From a virus, in the IMG/VR virus record IMGVR_UViG_3300021368_002653, positions 1-32,715 of that record: a stretch of DNA of 32,715 nucleotides; one strand, given 5' to 3'. Below the pieces are notes generated by a model. The model was not told where the DNA came from. It searched no databases and saw only the letters and a program-made list of their open reading frames with translations. Of the stretch, positions 6,889 through 15,305 are shown one piece after another. Both the position numbers and the translations under genes were made by a program. Each line of letters starts with the position of its first letter. Position 1 is the stretch's first letter.

Positions 6889-7562
6889 AGACATCAGCTG
6901 TTAAACAAGATGAATTATATGAGTATGAACCTCTAACTGATAATCAAAAGATTGCATTTGATTCTTGGGATGATGGTGATAACTTAGCACTAGTTGGAAC
7001 TGCGGGTACTGGCAAAACATTTTTAGCTATGTATCTTGCGATGGAAACTGTGACAGATAAACAAACGCCACAGGAAAAGATTACAATCTTTCGTTCAGTT
7101 GTTCCTACTCGTGAAATGGGATTCTTACCCGGCACTGTCGAAGAAAAGAAAGAAGTATTTGAAACACCATACAAGGCGATTGTAGAGGAAGTACTTGGTG
7201 GCGACCAACCTTACAAAAGAATGGTGAGGTGTAATCAACTTGAGTTTCTTACTACGTCTTTCATTCGTGGAATTACTATAGATAATTCTGTAGTGATTGT
7301 AGATGAGATGCAGAATCTAAATTTCCATGAACTCGATTCTGTTATGACTCGTATTGGAAATAATTGCAGAGTTATTTTTGCAGGTGATTATCTACAATCA
7401 GATTTTAAAGAAGGCGGTGAAAGAGACGGCGTTGTAAAATTCATGAGAATTGTAGATCAACTAAAAGATTTTACTACAGTTCAATTTGGATGGGATGACA
7501 TTGTTAGATCTGACTTCCTTCGTGATTACATTATGACAAAAGAAATGTTAGGAATGAGATAG
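6885..7562 (+). CDS. phoH: PhoH-family P-loop ATPase
   Basis: The 225-residue protein has Walker A GTAGTGKT (38-45), the PhoH-typical PTREMGFLPGT (about 74-84), Walker B VVIVDEMQN (Asp140/Glu141) and a sensor-like FAGDYLQ. PhoH is a helicase-like NTPase, found in most marine T4-like phages and often linked to phosphate stress or RNA metabolism, though its phage role is unsettled. The length is that of the single-domain phage form with no KH or PIN domain. ATG overlaps the previous stop (GTATGA), and the following gene starts within its stop codon. Confidence 0.92.
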   Translation: MKTSAVKQDELYEYEPLTDNQKIAFDSWDDGDNLALVGTAGTGKTFLAMYLAMETVTDKQTPQEKITIFRSVVPTREMGFLPGTVEEKKEVFETPYKAIVEEVLGGDQPYKRMVRCNQLEFLTTSFIRGITIDNSVVIVDEMQNLNFHELDSVMTRIGNNCRVIFAGDYLQSDFKEGGERDGVVKFMRIVDQLKDFTTVQFGWDDIVRSDFLRDYIMTKEMLGMR

Positions 7563-8230
7563 TGGAGTTTATACATGAAACAATTGATCTCGGCTATGAA
7601 GACTTGGTGGCCACAACTACTTCTAAAGGCAGAACTTATAATGTTCCTGATGGGGGTAGCTATCCTAGTATTACTACTGTTCTTTCACTTCTAAATGAAG
7701 AAGCGATTGCTGCATGGCGTAAACGCGTAGGAGAAGAAGAAGCAAACCGAATTGGCCATCGTGCCTCCAGTCGTGGAACAATGGTCCACTCTATCATAGA
7801 GAAGTATTTATTAAATGAAAGCACTACTGACTTTTTACCGCATATACGGCAAAGCTTGGAAAACGTTCGGCCTATCCTTGATAAATCTATCGGGAAAATC
7901 TTTGGTCTCGAGACTCCTCTTTACAGTCGTCATCTTGGGCTGGCTGGTCGTGTTGATTGTGTAGCAGAGTTTGATGGGGTACCTTCCATCGTAGATTTTA
8001 AAACATCTCGTTGGCCAAAGACAAAAGAGAAGATTCCAAATTACTTTGCACAAATGACTGGCTATGCTATTATGTTTGAAGAAAGAACTGGCATGCCAAT
8101 CACCAATACAGTTATTGTAATGGATGTAGATAACCATGAGCCTCTGGTATTCAAAGAACACAGAGATAATTATGTAGATCTATTACTTGCCACGAAAGAA
8201 GAATATGATAGGCGGCAACTCTTCCACTGA
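7562..8230 (+). CDS. PD-(D/E)XK (RecB/Cas4-like) exonuclease
   Basis: The 222-residue protein has the RecB-nuclease signature: an upstream helix with His76 (RGTMVHSIIE), GRVDCVAEFDG (Asp132), IVDFKTS (Asp145, Lys147) and the trailing FAQMTGYA motif with Gln164 and Tyr168. Such enzymes trim DNA ends in repair and recombination. Similar stand-alone nucleases occur in cyanophages and other marine T4-likes. The start is GTG at 7562, inside the phoH stop (TAGTG); the nearby ATG at 7574 is out of frame. Co-transcription with PhoH suggests a shared nucleic-acid processing role. Confidence 0.82.
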   Translation: MEFIHETIDLGYEDLVATTTSKGRTYNVPDGGSYPSITTVLSLLNEEAIAAWRKRVGEEEANRIGHRASSRGTMVHSIIEKYLLNESTTDFLPHIRQSLENVRPILDKSIGKIFGLETPLYSRHLGLAGRVDCVAEFDGVPSIVDFKTSRWPKTKEKIPNYFAQMTGYAIMFEERTGMPITNTVIVMDVDNHEPLVFKEHRDNYVDLLLATKEEYDRRQLFH

Positions 8231-8420
8231 GTTCAAAGATAAAGCTCGTGTGTTCTGGATGGTCAAAGGCTATCTTCCAGATGACCGGACTATTGAATCT
8301 GCTTATCCTGGTTACGTAAAAAGATTGTGGTGGAATGAAGAGGCTTACCTTCGAGCTGATGGGTTCGAAGAAGCATGGCAAAAAAGAATGCTAAATCTTT
8401 TTTGGCGTGAAAATATTTAA
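8205..8420 (+). CDS. Small Trp-rich protein, unknown
   Basis: A 71-residue protein, overlapping the nuclease gene by 26 bases. ATG at 8205 is chosen; a TTG at 8187 in the same frame is possible. The product is rich in Trp, Tyr, Arg and Glu (FWMVKGYLPDD, KRLWWNEEAY, FEEAWQKRM), looks all-helical and has no cysteines or membrane segments. It is the last gene before the promoter at 8440. The family is not recognised. Confidence 0.55.
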   Translation: MIGGNSSTEFKDKARVFWMVKGYLPDDRTIESAYPGYVKRLWWNEEAYLRADGFEEAWQKRMLNLFWRENI

Positions 8421-8425
8421 ATAAA

Positions 8426-8440
8426 ATGCATTTTAGGGGT
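8426..8440 (+). repeat. Promoter-upstream box, copy 1
   Basis: ATGCATTTTAGGGGT lies immediately upstream of and into the -35 region of the early promoter at 8440. An identical 15-mer is at 17816-17830 and a diverged copy (ATGCATTTTTATGGT) at 19752-19766. In all three it follows a stop codon by a few bases at most. Confidence 0.75.
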
Positions 8441-8467
8441 TTACTTTTTCGAGAATCGTGGTATAAT
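8440..8467 (+). promoter_or_regulatory. Early promoter, 16-base spacer
   Basis: TTTACT (8440-8445), 16-base spacer ending in GTGG, then TATAAT (8462-8467), close to the T4 early consensus. The +1 expected from the -10 box falls on A8474, the A of an ATG in frame with the next gene. Confidence 0.82.
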
Positions 8468-8497
8468 AGATACATGATTAGAAAAGAGGAGAGCCTA

Positions 8498-8695
8498 ATG
8501 AAATCTGAAAATGCAAGATATCCTTATAAGTATGGTGAGCTTAAGATCGTAGCTCAGCAACTTGCTCAACAAGTCAAGGAAGATCATATGCGTCGTGTCA
8601 AAGATTATGGTAGCACACCATACTTTGATGTCATGACATATGACAAGGCAAAGCGCCTACTGGCACTTATCGAAGATCAGGAGAATCGCGTATGA
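8498..8695 (+). CDS. Small early protein, unknown
   Basis: A 65-residue, charged helical protein. The start chosen is ATG 8498, because GAGGAGA sits eight bases before it. An in-frame ATG at 8474 lies exactly at the predicted +1 and could give an eight-residue longer leaderless form. The sequence (KYGELKIVAQQLAQQVKEDH, then MTYDKAKRLLALIEDQE) has no recognised domain. It heads a unit of overlapping small genes running to 10470 and perhaps onward into the glycan cassette. Confidence 0.6.
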   Translation: MKSENARYPYKYGELKIVAQQLAQQVKEDHMRRVKDYGSTPYFDVMTYDKAKRLLALIEDQENRV

Positions 8696-8991
8696 TTAAG
8701 GTTTTTCAAATTGTGGATCAAACTCCACTTCATCCCGCAGTCACGTTTACTTATGGCATGCAAGTTTCTTCTGCATTTAAGCCAGAAGATCACATGGAAA
8801 AGTATGAGCATGTGGCTACACTCGATGTTCAAACTCTCAATGAAGCATACGAAGTAGGCAACATTGGTCCTGAAGAAAAGATCAGCCGCTTTGCTTCAAT
8901 GCATTCTCTTTCCATTGGTGATATCCTTGAATGGAATGACGAACGCTACATCATTTCTCGTTTTGGTTTCGATAAACTGGAGGCAGCATAA
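8692..8991 (+). CDS. Early phage protein, unknown
   Basis: A 99-residue soluble protein overlapping its neighbours by 4 bases (ATGA) and 1 base (TAATG). The C-terminal half, with SLSIGDILEWNDERYIISRFGF, looks like a small beta-barrel of the kind seen in phage proteins that report a value or status, but no named family can be assigned. There are no cysteines or membrane segments. Function unknown. Confidence 0.6.
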   Translation: MIKVFQIVDQTPLHPAVTFTYGMQVSSAFKPEDHMEKYEHVATLDVQTLNEAYEVGNIGPEEKISRFASMHSLSIGDILEWNDERYIISRFGFDKLEAA

Positions 8992-9422
8992 TGGCTATGT
9001 GGATGGACAGAACAATGAGCGATCTGGAAACGGTAATGCTCGAATTGGAAACTCTTATACCAGCACAAGGCAAGTGTGAGTTTTCTCAGTCAAAGAACAA
9101 AGCACTCGATCGTTTCCGTCGTGCTACTAATCTGGTTCATGATCTTTTCAATAATGGTCTTGGCAATCGTAGGCACAACTGGTTCAGTACCTTCAAGTTT
9201 GGACCACCTATTCAAACTCATGCACAAGTCTATCGCTACAATATCAGGCAAGACAAGCACTACTGGATGAGGATTGAAGATCGCATTCATCCTAGGTATC
9301 GTGAGATCGTTATGGATGCTGTGCTTGAACAGTTTGGTAAAGATGTCTGGCTTAAAGTCATGCACAATAAGTCTTCATCAATTATTAGAGAAGCAATTGA
9401 AAAAGAAAGGATTGCTGCATGA
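8991..9422 (+). CDS. Early phage protein, unknown
   Basis: A 143-residue basic protein with alternating Arg and aromatic residues (LGNRRHNWFSTFKFGP, RYNIRQDKHYWMRIEDRIHP). The N-terminus is helical with a single Cys. The basic/aromatic composition suggests nucleic-acid or protein binding, though no known fold is recognised. It is coupled to the previous gene via TAATG and overlaps the nucleotidase gene by 4 bases. Confidence 0.6.
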   Translation: MAMWMDRTMSDLETVMLELETLIPAQGKCEFSQSKNKALDRFRRATNLVHDLFNNGLGNRRHNWFSTFKFGPPIQTHAQVYRYNIRQDKHYWMRIEDRIHPRYREIVMDAVLEQFGKDVWLKVMHNKSSSIIREAIEKERIAA

Positions 9423-9928
9423 CAATATATGTCGACATGGATGGTGTGATTGCTGATTTCTTTGGTGGTCTGGAAAAATTCACCGGTGTATCGCACTGGA
9501 AAGATATCCACAACAAAGAAGTCACAATCTGTTCCTTGAAAGATACTGACTTTTTTTATCAGCTAAGTGAGTTCCCTACTTCTAAACGTTTGATTAGTTT
9601 CGTCAACATCGTGTCAAAAGGTGATTGGGGCATTTGTTCTTCTCCACTTCGTGGTGATAGAGACAACTCTGCTTATTGGAAACGCCGGTGGCTTGAAGAA
9701 CATAACATGATGCCATCGATCGATCGACTTATCTTTACTAGCAATAAACCTAAGTATGCATGGAGCATGCTTGATGGAAAGCCGAATATTCTCATCGATG
9801 ATAAACCTGAAAATATTAAGCGATGGAATGATGCTGGTGGTATCGGTATTCGCTACCAAGCAAATGAAGATGATCTAAAAGAATACCTGTTTGTAGAGTT
9901 GGAGAAAGCCATTGCTAAAAATAACTGA
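9419..9928 (+). CDS. HAD-family 5'(3')-deoxyribonucleotidase-like protein
   Basis: The 169-residue protein opens with IYVDMDGVIADF, HAD motif I with nucleophile Asp6 and acid/base Asp8. CSSPLRGD fits motif II (Ser), and LIDDKPENI carries the motif IV acidic pair. K-x-A-W-x-M-L-D before it is typical of the NT5C (PF06941) group, which dephosphorylates deoxynucleoside monophosphates. In phages this could balance nucleotide pools alongside NrdJ. It overlaps both neighbours, so it is operon-embedded. Substrate is inferred from family. Confidence 0.8.
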   Translation: MTIYVDMDGVIADFFGGLEKFTGVSHWKDIHNKEVTICSLKDTDFFYQLSEFPTSKRLISFVNIVSKGDWGICSSPLRGDRDNSAYWKRRWLEEHNMMPSIDRLIFTSNKPKYAWSMLDGKPNILIDDKPENIKRWNDAGGIGIRYQANEDDLKEYLFVELEKAIAKNN

Positions 9929-10142
9929 TATCTTAAATTTAAGGACTGAGTTTGAAGAAGTAACGTCTGACTTTCGATTCCCTGACGAGATCAGTGGATC
10001 TAGTATATATACTCTAGAGTGGTTTGTAGAGAATGGACATCGCTCCAATTCTCTGCGTTCTGGTTATGATCGTGCAAAAGAAATCGCAACCATTATCGTA
10101 GAGGATTACAATGGAGCAAAAGAAACTGGAGCCAGGATCTGA
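9912..10142 (+). CDS. Small protein, unknown, TTG start
   Basis: A 76-residue protein. TTG at 9912 is chosen because GGAGAAAG lies seven bases upstream and no better in-frame start exists. It overlaps the nucleotidase gene by 17 bases and the EF-hand gene by 32. The sequence includes TLEWFVENGHRSNSLRSGYD and a helical tail. No domain is recognised. Unusually long overlaps on both sides mark compact packing. Confidence 0.5.
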   Translation: MLKITDILNLRTEFEEVTSDFRFPDEISGSSIYTLEWFVENGHRSNSLRSGYDRAKEIATIIVEDYNGAKETGARI

Positions 10143-10470
10143 TTTTAATGAAGCCGACATCAATAAAGATGGTGTTGTCACTGACAAAGAATTACTTGCA
10201 ATGGAAAAATTACATCAGATTGAAAGAGATGATAAGCTAGCTGAACGGCAGGATAGAAAACAAAAACAGCAGCGTTACATGGCTTGGACAGCCATTTGGT
10301 CAATGGTAGCTTTTACTGCTGTTATTCTCAGTCCAATTATTCCTGATTCTAAATTAGAATTGTTGGCTACATTACTTAGTACATTCTACATTGCTCAGGC
10401 AGGTATTGTTGGTGCCTTCATGGGATTTGCTACTATCTCAGACAAGAATTCATCAGCTCGAATGAAATAA
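10111..10470 (+). CDS. EF-hand protein with two membrane segments
   Basis: In this 119-residue protein, residues 16-27 form a canonical EF-hand loop, D-x-N-x-DG-x-V-x-x-x-E, in DINKDGVVTDKE. A charged helix follows (28-55), then two hydrophobic segments at about 56-76 and 83-108. It is thus a tail-anchored or hairpin membrane protein with a calcium-binding head. I recall similar small EF-hand membrane proteins in cyanophage-type genomes, without known function. Start: ATG after GAGG. It could sense Ca2+ at the membrane or act in lysis timing; both are inference. Confidence 0.72.
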   Translation: MEQKKLEPGSDFNEADINKDGVVTDKELLAMEKLHQIERDDKLAERQDRKQKQQRYMAWTAIWSMVAFTAVILSPIIPDSKLELLATLLSTFYIAQAGIVGAFMGFATISDKNSSARMK

Positions 10471-10489
10471 ATAAATTAAAGGTTTTGTT

Positions 10490-11275
10490 ATGAAAAGACT
10501 GATATATCAAGTTTACACTGGCAATCGTTCTAAGCTATATGACACGTGTGTTGACTCTGTCGATGATTATTGTAAAAGACATAACATCGATCATATAGTT
10601 CAAAGAACTCCAAAATTAAAAATCAAACCCGACGTATTTATCACAAATCGTAGTAAAGAAAGCTACGAAAAATACGGCGGGTTTCTTCCTATCTATGAAA
10701 AAGAAAATGCATTCGATTTATTTGATCAGTATGATCAGATAGCAATCGTCGACGCAGACATTTGGATTAGAGATGGTGCACCAAATATTTTCGACGATCT
10801 AGATCCAAATGTTGATTTTGCTGGTGTGGTAGAAGCTGAAATGCCAATTCAGCCTTGGTACGTACAAAAGATTGCAAACTATTCTCGTATGCAATATGGC
10901 TCATTAAAGATTGACTGGAAATATACAGATCAGTATGGATTTCCTTTTATGAATATGGGTCTAATGGTAATGAACAAATCAATTCATAAATATCTTCGTG
11001 GTCAATCTGCTAAAGAGTTTCTCCAAAGGCAAGAATTTAAAATGTTTGTCGATGGTATGGGTGCATGGAAGTGGTCGACAGATCAGACTCTTCTGAACTA
11101 CTGGATTCGTAATGAAAAGATGAATATTCAAAATCTAGACTGGAAGTGGAATGCTTTATACACTGCAGTTGATCAGAATAAAATAAAGGACGCGCATTTT
11201 GTACATTTTTTCTTAAAAGATAAATTGCCTAATAGAGGAGAAAATGTATCAGAGCTTATGAGTGCAATCAAATGA
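10490..11275 (+). CDS. Glycosyltransferase, GT-A fold, DxD
   Basis: The 261-residue protein starts LIYQVYTGNRSKLYDTC, a pattern of GT8-like nucleotide-sugar transferases, with the metal/nucleotide motif VDADIW (DAD at 88-90). NMGLMVMNKS and the C-terminal HFVHFFLKDKLPNRGENV are consistent with the acceptor side and the second His metal ligand. It is the first gene of a run of nine glycan-type genes. Its opening is strikingly like that of the protein at 11937 (LIYQVWCGT), so the two are probably paralogues. Sugar and acceptor are unknown. Confidence 0.75.
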   Translation: MKRLIYQVYTGNRSKLYDTCVDSVDDYCKRHNIDHIVQRTPKLKIKPDVFITNRSKESYEKYGGFLPIYEKENAFDLFDQYDQIAIVDADIWIRDGAPNIFDDLDPNVDFAGVVEAEMPIQPWYVQKIANYSRMQYGSLKIDWKYTDQYGFPFMNMGLMVMNKSIHKYLRGQSAKEFLQRQEFKMFVDGMGAWKWSTDQTLLNYWIRNEKMNIQNLDWKWNALYTAVDQNKIKDAHFVHFFLKDKLPNRGENVSELMSAIK

Positions 11276-11940
11276 ATATAATTTTACAACACTTTGATGG
11301 TGAACTACGAGAGCTTGATAAGTTATCAATGGCTAACATCAAAGACTATGCCGAAATGGTCGGAGCAGATTATAGACTAGTCAAAGGCAAGCCATTTCGT
11401 AAACACCTAACAGCTCCATGCCAAAAGGTTTACATGCTTGATGAAGAATGGGATGAGTACGATAATGTGCTTATGCTTGACATTGATATGTTTGCAGTTA
11501 AAGGAATGAAGACAAACGTTTTTGAAGAACCAGGTATTGGTCTGTACGCAGAAGTACAGCAAAGACTTCATAGAAATATTGCTTCAGCCTATCCTATGAT
11601 TGCTAGCCTTGATGCTCCATATTGGGGTGGTGCTATTTACAAAATGGACAGGCCCACAAGAAAACAATTACGCAAAGAACTCGGTGGCAATGAAGGCTGG
11701 ATGAATAATTACAATCGTCTTTATCATTTTGAAGATGAAGGTATTATGCATACTTTAGCTTACAAGTCAGGTTTTAAAACAATGGATCCATACATGGATA
11801 GAAAATGGTGCCAATGTAGTTTCTTACCTAATGCTAAACATGCAGGTTTTATCCACATTAGAACAAAGATTAAACCCGAAGGTCCAAAACGAGAGAAGAT
11901 TGAAAACTATAGAGACTTAGTCGAAAAAGGTGTGCTGTGA
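11272..11940 (+). CDS. Glycosyltransferase-like protein, DxD
   Basis: A 222-residue protein with LMLDIDMFA, DID at 70-72 in the position of the GT-A DxD motif. YWGGAIYKMDR resembles the substrate-side segment of GT8-like enzymes, and a late HAGFIHIRT holds a possible metal-ligand His. It overlaps both neighbours by 4 bases, so it is translated from the same mRNA. It is shorter than the paralogues on each side but shows the same order of motifs. The exact family is unassigned. Confidence 0.68.
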   Translation: MNIILQHFDGELRELDKLSMANIKDYAEMVGADYRLVKGKPFRKHLTAPCQKVYMLDEEWDEYDNVLMLDIDMFAVKGMKTNVFEEPGIGLYAEVQQRLHRNIASAYPMIASLDAPYWGGAIYKMDRPTRKQLRKELGGNEGWMNNYNRLYHFEDEGIMHTLAYKSGFKTMDPYMDRKWCQCSFLPNAKHAGFIHIRTKIKPEGPKREKIENYRDLVEKGVL

Positions 11941-12752
11941 GAAACTTAATTTATCAAGTATGGTGTGGTACTCTTTCGGAGGAAGCGAAGGCCAGCAGTA
12001 AGCTAATGAAACAATACGCAGATCGTATTGGAGCTGAATATCTTTTACACATGAATCCTAACATTGCTTCTAAACTTGTAGATGGCAATGGTCCTTACTG
12101 GGAGTGGCTGAACCCTGTAGTTGATGATTCTTTTTTAGAATACGACAATGTTTTGGTAGTTGACCTAGATGTTTTTCCTGTAGAAAATTTAAATGAAAAT
12201 ATTTTTGAACAAAACTTTGGAGATGTTGGTGCATGCACTGAACCATTTCAAGGAAAGCAAAGGGCGACAGTTACTGTAGGCGGGCATATCAATAAAGCAA
12301 ATGATGAGAAATGGGCTGGTGTTATCAAAGAGAAATGGGGTGTTACACTACCACGTGATAATGATGGACACCTCAAAGTATACAATGCAGGAGTTGTTAT
12401 ATTTTCAAATGAAGGCATGCGAAAGGCCAGAAATTGGATGCCATTTCAAGAATATATAAATCTTATGAGAAGTAAAAACTTCCAAAGATTTTATACGGTC
12501 GATCAAAATTATTTTCATGCTATGGCATTCGTTAATGATATTGATTTTGTTGAAATGGATAACGGATGGAACTCACAAATTCATTACATTAGAGGTCCAC
12601 TAGCAATTACCGGTAATATCAATGATGAAAGAAATGCTAGCACTAAATTTGTGCATGTGCAAATGACTGCTCATAGATGGAATGAAAAACATTTGTATGA
12701 AGTTACAAATCTTCCACAAAGCAAATGGACTTTCGATTATGAGAGTGTTTAA
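11937..12752 (+). CDS. Glycosyltransferase, GT-A fold, DxD, GTG start
   Basis: The 271-residue protein begins LIYQVWCGTLSEEAK and has VVDLDVFPVE, with DLD at 76-78. VYNAGVVIFSNEG corresponds to the NxG segment seen in GT8-like enzymes, and KFVHVQMTAHRWNEKH closes the domain with candidate metal-ligand histidines. It starts with GTG overlapping the previous stop (GTGA). It is related to the protein at 10490 by N-terminal likeness. Substrate unknown. Confidence 0.72.
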   Translation: MRNLIYQVWCGTLSEEAKASSKLMKQYADRIGAEYLLHMNPNIASKLVDGNGPYWEWLNPVVDDSFLEYDNVLVVDLDVFPVENLNENIFEQNFGDVGACTEPFQGKQRATVTVGGHINKANDEKWAGVIKEKWGVTLPRDNDGHLKVYNAGVVIFSNEGMRKARNWMPFQEYINLMRSKNFQRFYTVDQNYFHAMAFVNDIDFVEMDNGWNSQIHYIRGPLAITGNINDERNASTKFVHVQMTAHRWNEKHLYEVTNLPQSKWTFDYESV

Positions 12753-12769
12753 GTAAACAGGAGAATCAG

Positions 12770-13360
12770 ATGGCTTATGATCCGTTTAGAGTAAAAGAAA
12801 GAGAAAGACAAGATGGTACACCAAATGGAAGATCAAAAGTATTAGAAAAATTAATTAAAGATAATAACTTGAAAACCGGAGCTGAACTGGGTGTAAGGTC
12901 TGGTGAAAATTATTACTATCTATTAGCACACTGCCCCGATCTTGAATTACTCGGAGTGGATCTTTTTCAAATACAACCAGAAGGTGCTGGTGATGGCCGA
13001 AGATGGAAAACCTTCGAAGAGCCAGAGCCTGATGGAGTATTCACATACGATTTTGAATCATATTATAATTTTATTCTTGAATTGCAAGAAGAATTTGGAC
13101 CTCGAGCAAAGTTTATTCGTGATTGGACTACAGAAGCGGTTAAACAAGTACCAGATAACAGTTTAGATTTTATTTTTATTGATGCTGACCATGCTTATAA
13201 ATCAGTAGTAAAAGATATTCAAGATTGGGCACCAAAAGTTAAAAAGGGTGGATATATTACTGGCCATGATTGGTACATGTCTTCAGTAAAAAATGCCGTT
13301 AGAGAAGTTCTGGGCTCTGTATCGATACACCCAGACAACGTATGGATGTATAGAAAATAA
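12770..13360 (+). CDS. Class I SAM-dependent methyltransferase (Methyltransf_24-like)
   Basis: In this 196-residue protein, GAELGVRSGEN (residues 37-47) is the glycine-rich SAM-binding loop. LGVDLF gives the acidic end of strand 2, and FIFIDADHAYKSVVKDIQDW (Asp138, Asp140, His141) is the metal/catalytic segment typical of TylF-like and cephalosporin-hydroxylase-like O-methyltransferases. GGYITGHDW closes the fold. The start follows GGAG with a 17-base gap after the previous gene. In a sugar-transferase run it probably methylates a sugar hydroxyl. Confidence 0.82.
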   Translation: MAYDPFRVKERERQDGTPNGRSKVLEKLIKDNNLKTGAELGVRSGENYYYLLAHCPDLELLGVDLFQIQPEGAGDGRRWKTFEEPEPDGVFTYDFESYYNFILELQEEFGPRAKFIRDWTTEAVKQVPDNSLDFIFIDADHAYKSVVKDIQDWAPKVKKGGYITGHDWYMSSVKNAVREVLGSVSIHPDNVWMYRK

Positions 13361-13361
13361 A

Positions 13362-13955
13362 ATGCTTACTGCAAATTTAAAACACGTTGAATCTGTAGAT
13401 GAATTTTACACTGAAATTCGTAGACAACAAGAAGAAGCTCATGGTGATAAATATTGTGCTATGCACGATGCTATTCGCAAATACCTGAAAGATTGTAAGT
13501 CATATAAAGAACTTGGTACTCATCAGGGTGGCACTGCTGCATGTGTCATGACTGCAGAACACAAACCGGAATACATTGAATTGGTTGATATCAACCATGT
13601 TAAGTATAGATGGAAGTTAAAGTCTTTAGCCGAACCATATTGTAAAGAGCATGGCATTGAGCTTGTTGTTAAAGATGCAGACTCTACAGCTTTAGGATCT
13701 TTAAGTGATCGTAGTATAGATATGCTTGTTATCGATTCATTGCATAAAAGATACCATATGGAAGCAGAGCTTACAATGCATGCTAAGTATATCAAAAAAT
13801 ATATCATTGCCCATGACACCACCATTTGTCAAGATAATCCACCAGATGCTTTGTACGCATGCTTACATGATTTTTGTAGAGAAGCACCGGGCTGGGAAAT
13901 TGTTGAACGTGAACTCGCTAATGTTGGATACACAGTACTGAAAAGAAAATGCTAG
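13362..13955 (+). CDS. SAM-dependent methyltransferase-like protein
   Basis: A 197-residue protein. YKELGTHQGGTA (residues 49-59) occupies the SAM glycine-loop position, IELVDIN the strand-2 acid, VVKDADST the adenine-contact site, and DMLVIDSLHKRYHMEAEL the catalytic/metal segment. The order equals that of the gene before it, so the two may be distant paralogues. ATG 13362 comes one base after the previous stop with no clear ribosome-binding site, indicating coupling. It overlaps the next gene by 7 bases. Substrate unknown, probably a sugar. Confidence 0.72.
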   Translation: MLTANLKHVESVDEFYTEIRRQQEEAHGDKYCAMHDAIRKYLKDCKSYKELGTHQGGTAACVMTAEHKPEYIELVDINHVKYRWKLKSLAEPYCKEHGIELVVKDADSTALGSLSDRSIDMLVIDSLHKRYHMEAELTMHAKYIKKYIIAHDTTICQDNPPDALYACLHDFCREAPGWEIVERELANVGYTVLKRKC

Positions 13956-14653
13956 CATTTGTAATTGCCATTCCTAATCATGAAGTATCTCAAGCTGCAG
14001 CTGATAAATGTATTCAGTCTGCAATTAATTATGAGAACAATTTTGATATTGAGAAGTTTACTGCTATCACGGCAGACAATGTTGAAGACAAACTCAGAGA
14101 ATACAAAGTTAAGTGGAACTATCCATGGGAAGGCGAGGTGGTTGACTTCGCCACAGGCCTTACAAAGAAATCATATCCTACATCTAAGAGAGCCGCACGA
14201 GTTGCATGTGGTTTAAGCCACTACAGCCTATGGTCTGCGTGTGCACACGGTGCGACTCCCTATCTGGTGTTAGAACATGATGCTATTTTTACCGGTAAAT
14301 TAAAGTATAATATTATCAATCAGAGTAAAAAATTAATCATTAGTATCAATAATCCAATGGGTGCAACCCGAAAATCAAGAGAATACGTTGAGTCTGTAAA
14401 AGAAGCAATTCCAGATGTGTATGGTGTTGTAACTGCACCATACATTGATGAGAGAAATGTGCCACAAGGACTGCCCGGAAACTCAGCATATATAATCAAA
14501 CCAGAAGGTGCTAAGAAAATGCTTCAGCTGGTAGATGAGTATGGCCTTTGGCCTAATGATGCTTTGATGTGCAAACAGTTAATTCCTAATATTGGATGCA
14601 CGCAGAAGTTCTATACAAGAGTACAAGGAGTGAGGTCGACGACCACATTTTAA
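13949..14653 (+). CDS. GT25-like glycosyltransferase, copy 1
   Basis: The 234-residue protein contains ACGLSHYSLWSACAHG (about 87-101) followed by PYLVLEHDAIF, with the acidic Glu109/Asp111 pair. This is the core of Glyco_transf_25 (LPS beta-1,4-galactosyltransferase-like) enzymes: conserved H-x-x-LW, then LExDA. A later GNSAYIIKPEGAKKML is the typical A-Y-x-x-x-x-x-GA-x-x-L tail. It probably adds a hexose to a surface glycan or phage glycoconjugate. A neighbouring gene (14655) is a paralogue. Confidence 0.78.
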   Translation: MLAFVIAIPNHEVSQAAADKCIQSAINYENNFDIEKFTAITADNVEDKLREYKVKWNYPWEGEVVDFATGLTKKSYPTSKRAARVACGLSHYSLWSACAHGATPYLVLEHDAIFTGKLKYNIINQSKKLIISINNPMGATRKSREYVESVKEAIPDVYGVVTAPYIDERNVPQGLPGNSAYIIKPEGAKKMLQLVDEYGLWPNDALMCKQLIPNIGCTQKFYTRVQGVRSTTTF

Positions 14654-14654
14654 A

Positions 14655-15305
14655 ATGAAAGCATTTGTTATTACAATCATGGACAATCAACCTTCTGTAC
14701 AAGTTGCCAGTAGGTGTATTAAGTCCGGTGAAAAGTTTGGATTAAAAATTAATAATTGGCATGCAACTACACCAAATGATATGCCAATTGAAAAGCTTAT
14801 CAACGAAAAAGTTAACATCGCTGGCTTACATGAAACGTACTCTCGTATTGCCAATTGTGCTGCAGCTTTTCATTCTCATTTTTCTCTATGGAAGCACTCA
14901 ATTGAAATCAACGAACCGGTGATGGTCTTTGAGCATGATGCGGTTGTGGTAAACAATATTCCAAACTTTATTGCATTCGATAAATGCATTTCTCTTGGCA
15001 AGCCATCGTACGGAAAATGGAATACACCATCCACGTTTGGTGTCAATCCACTAACATCAAAAGGTTACTTTCCTGGTGCTCATGGATATATCATGAAACC
15101 ACAAGGCGCAAAGGAAATAATTGCTCAAGCAAAAGTATTCGCTCGTCCTACTGACGTATTCTTAAACACATCTTATTTCCCGTGGTTGCAAGAATATTAC
15201 CCATGGCCAGTTGAAGCGCATGATAGCTTTACCACGATTCAAAACGAGTCGGGTTGTTATGCGAAACATAATTATGGAGAAACATATCGTGTCGAAGAAG
15301 TATGA
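14655..15305 (+). CDS. GT25-like glycosyltransferase, copy 2
   Basis: The 216-residue protein starts MKAFVITIMDNQPS and has AAFHSHFSLWKHSIE followed by VMVFEHDAVV (Glu93, Asp95), then GAHGYIMKPQGAKEII. The motif order and spacing match the gene at 13949, so this looks like a tandem duplication that has diverged strongly. It starts one base after the previous stop. The end overlaps the next gene by 17 bases. Confidence 0.76.
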   Translation: MKAFVITIMDNQPSVQVASRCIKSGEKFGLKINNWHATTPNDMPIEKLINEKVNIAGLHETYSRIANCAAAFHSHFSLWKHSIEINEPVMVFEHDAVVVNNIPNFIAFDKCISLGKPSYGKWNTPSTFGVNPLTSKGYFPGAHGYIMKPQGAKEIIAQAKVFARPTDVFLNTSYFPWLQEYYPWPVEAHDSFTTIQNESGCYAKHNYGETYRVEEV

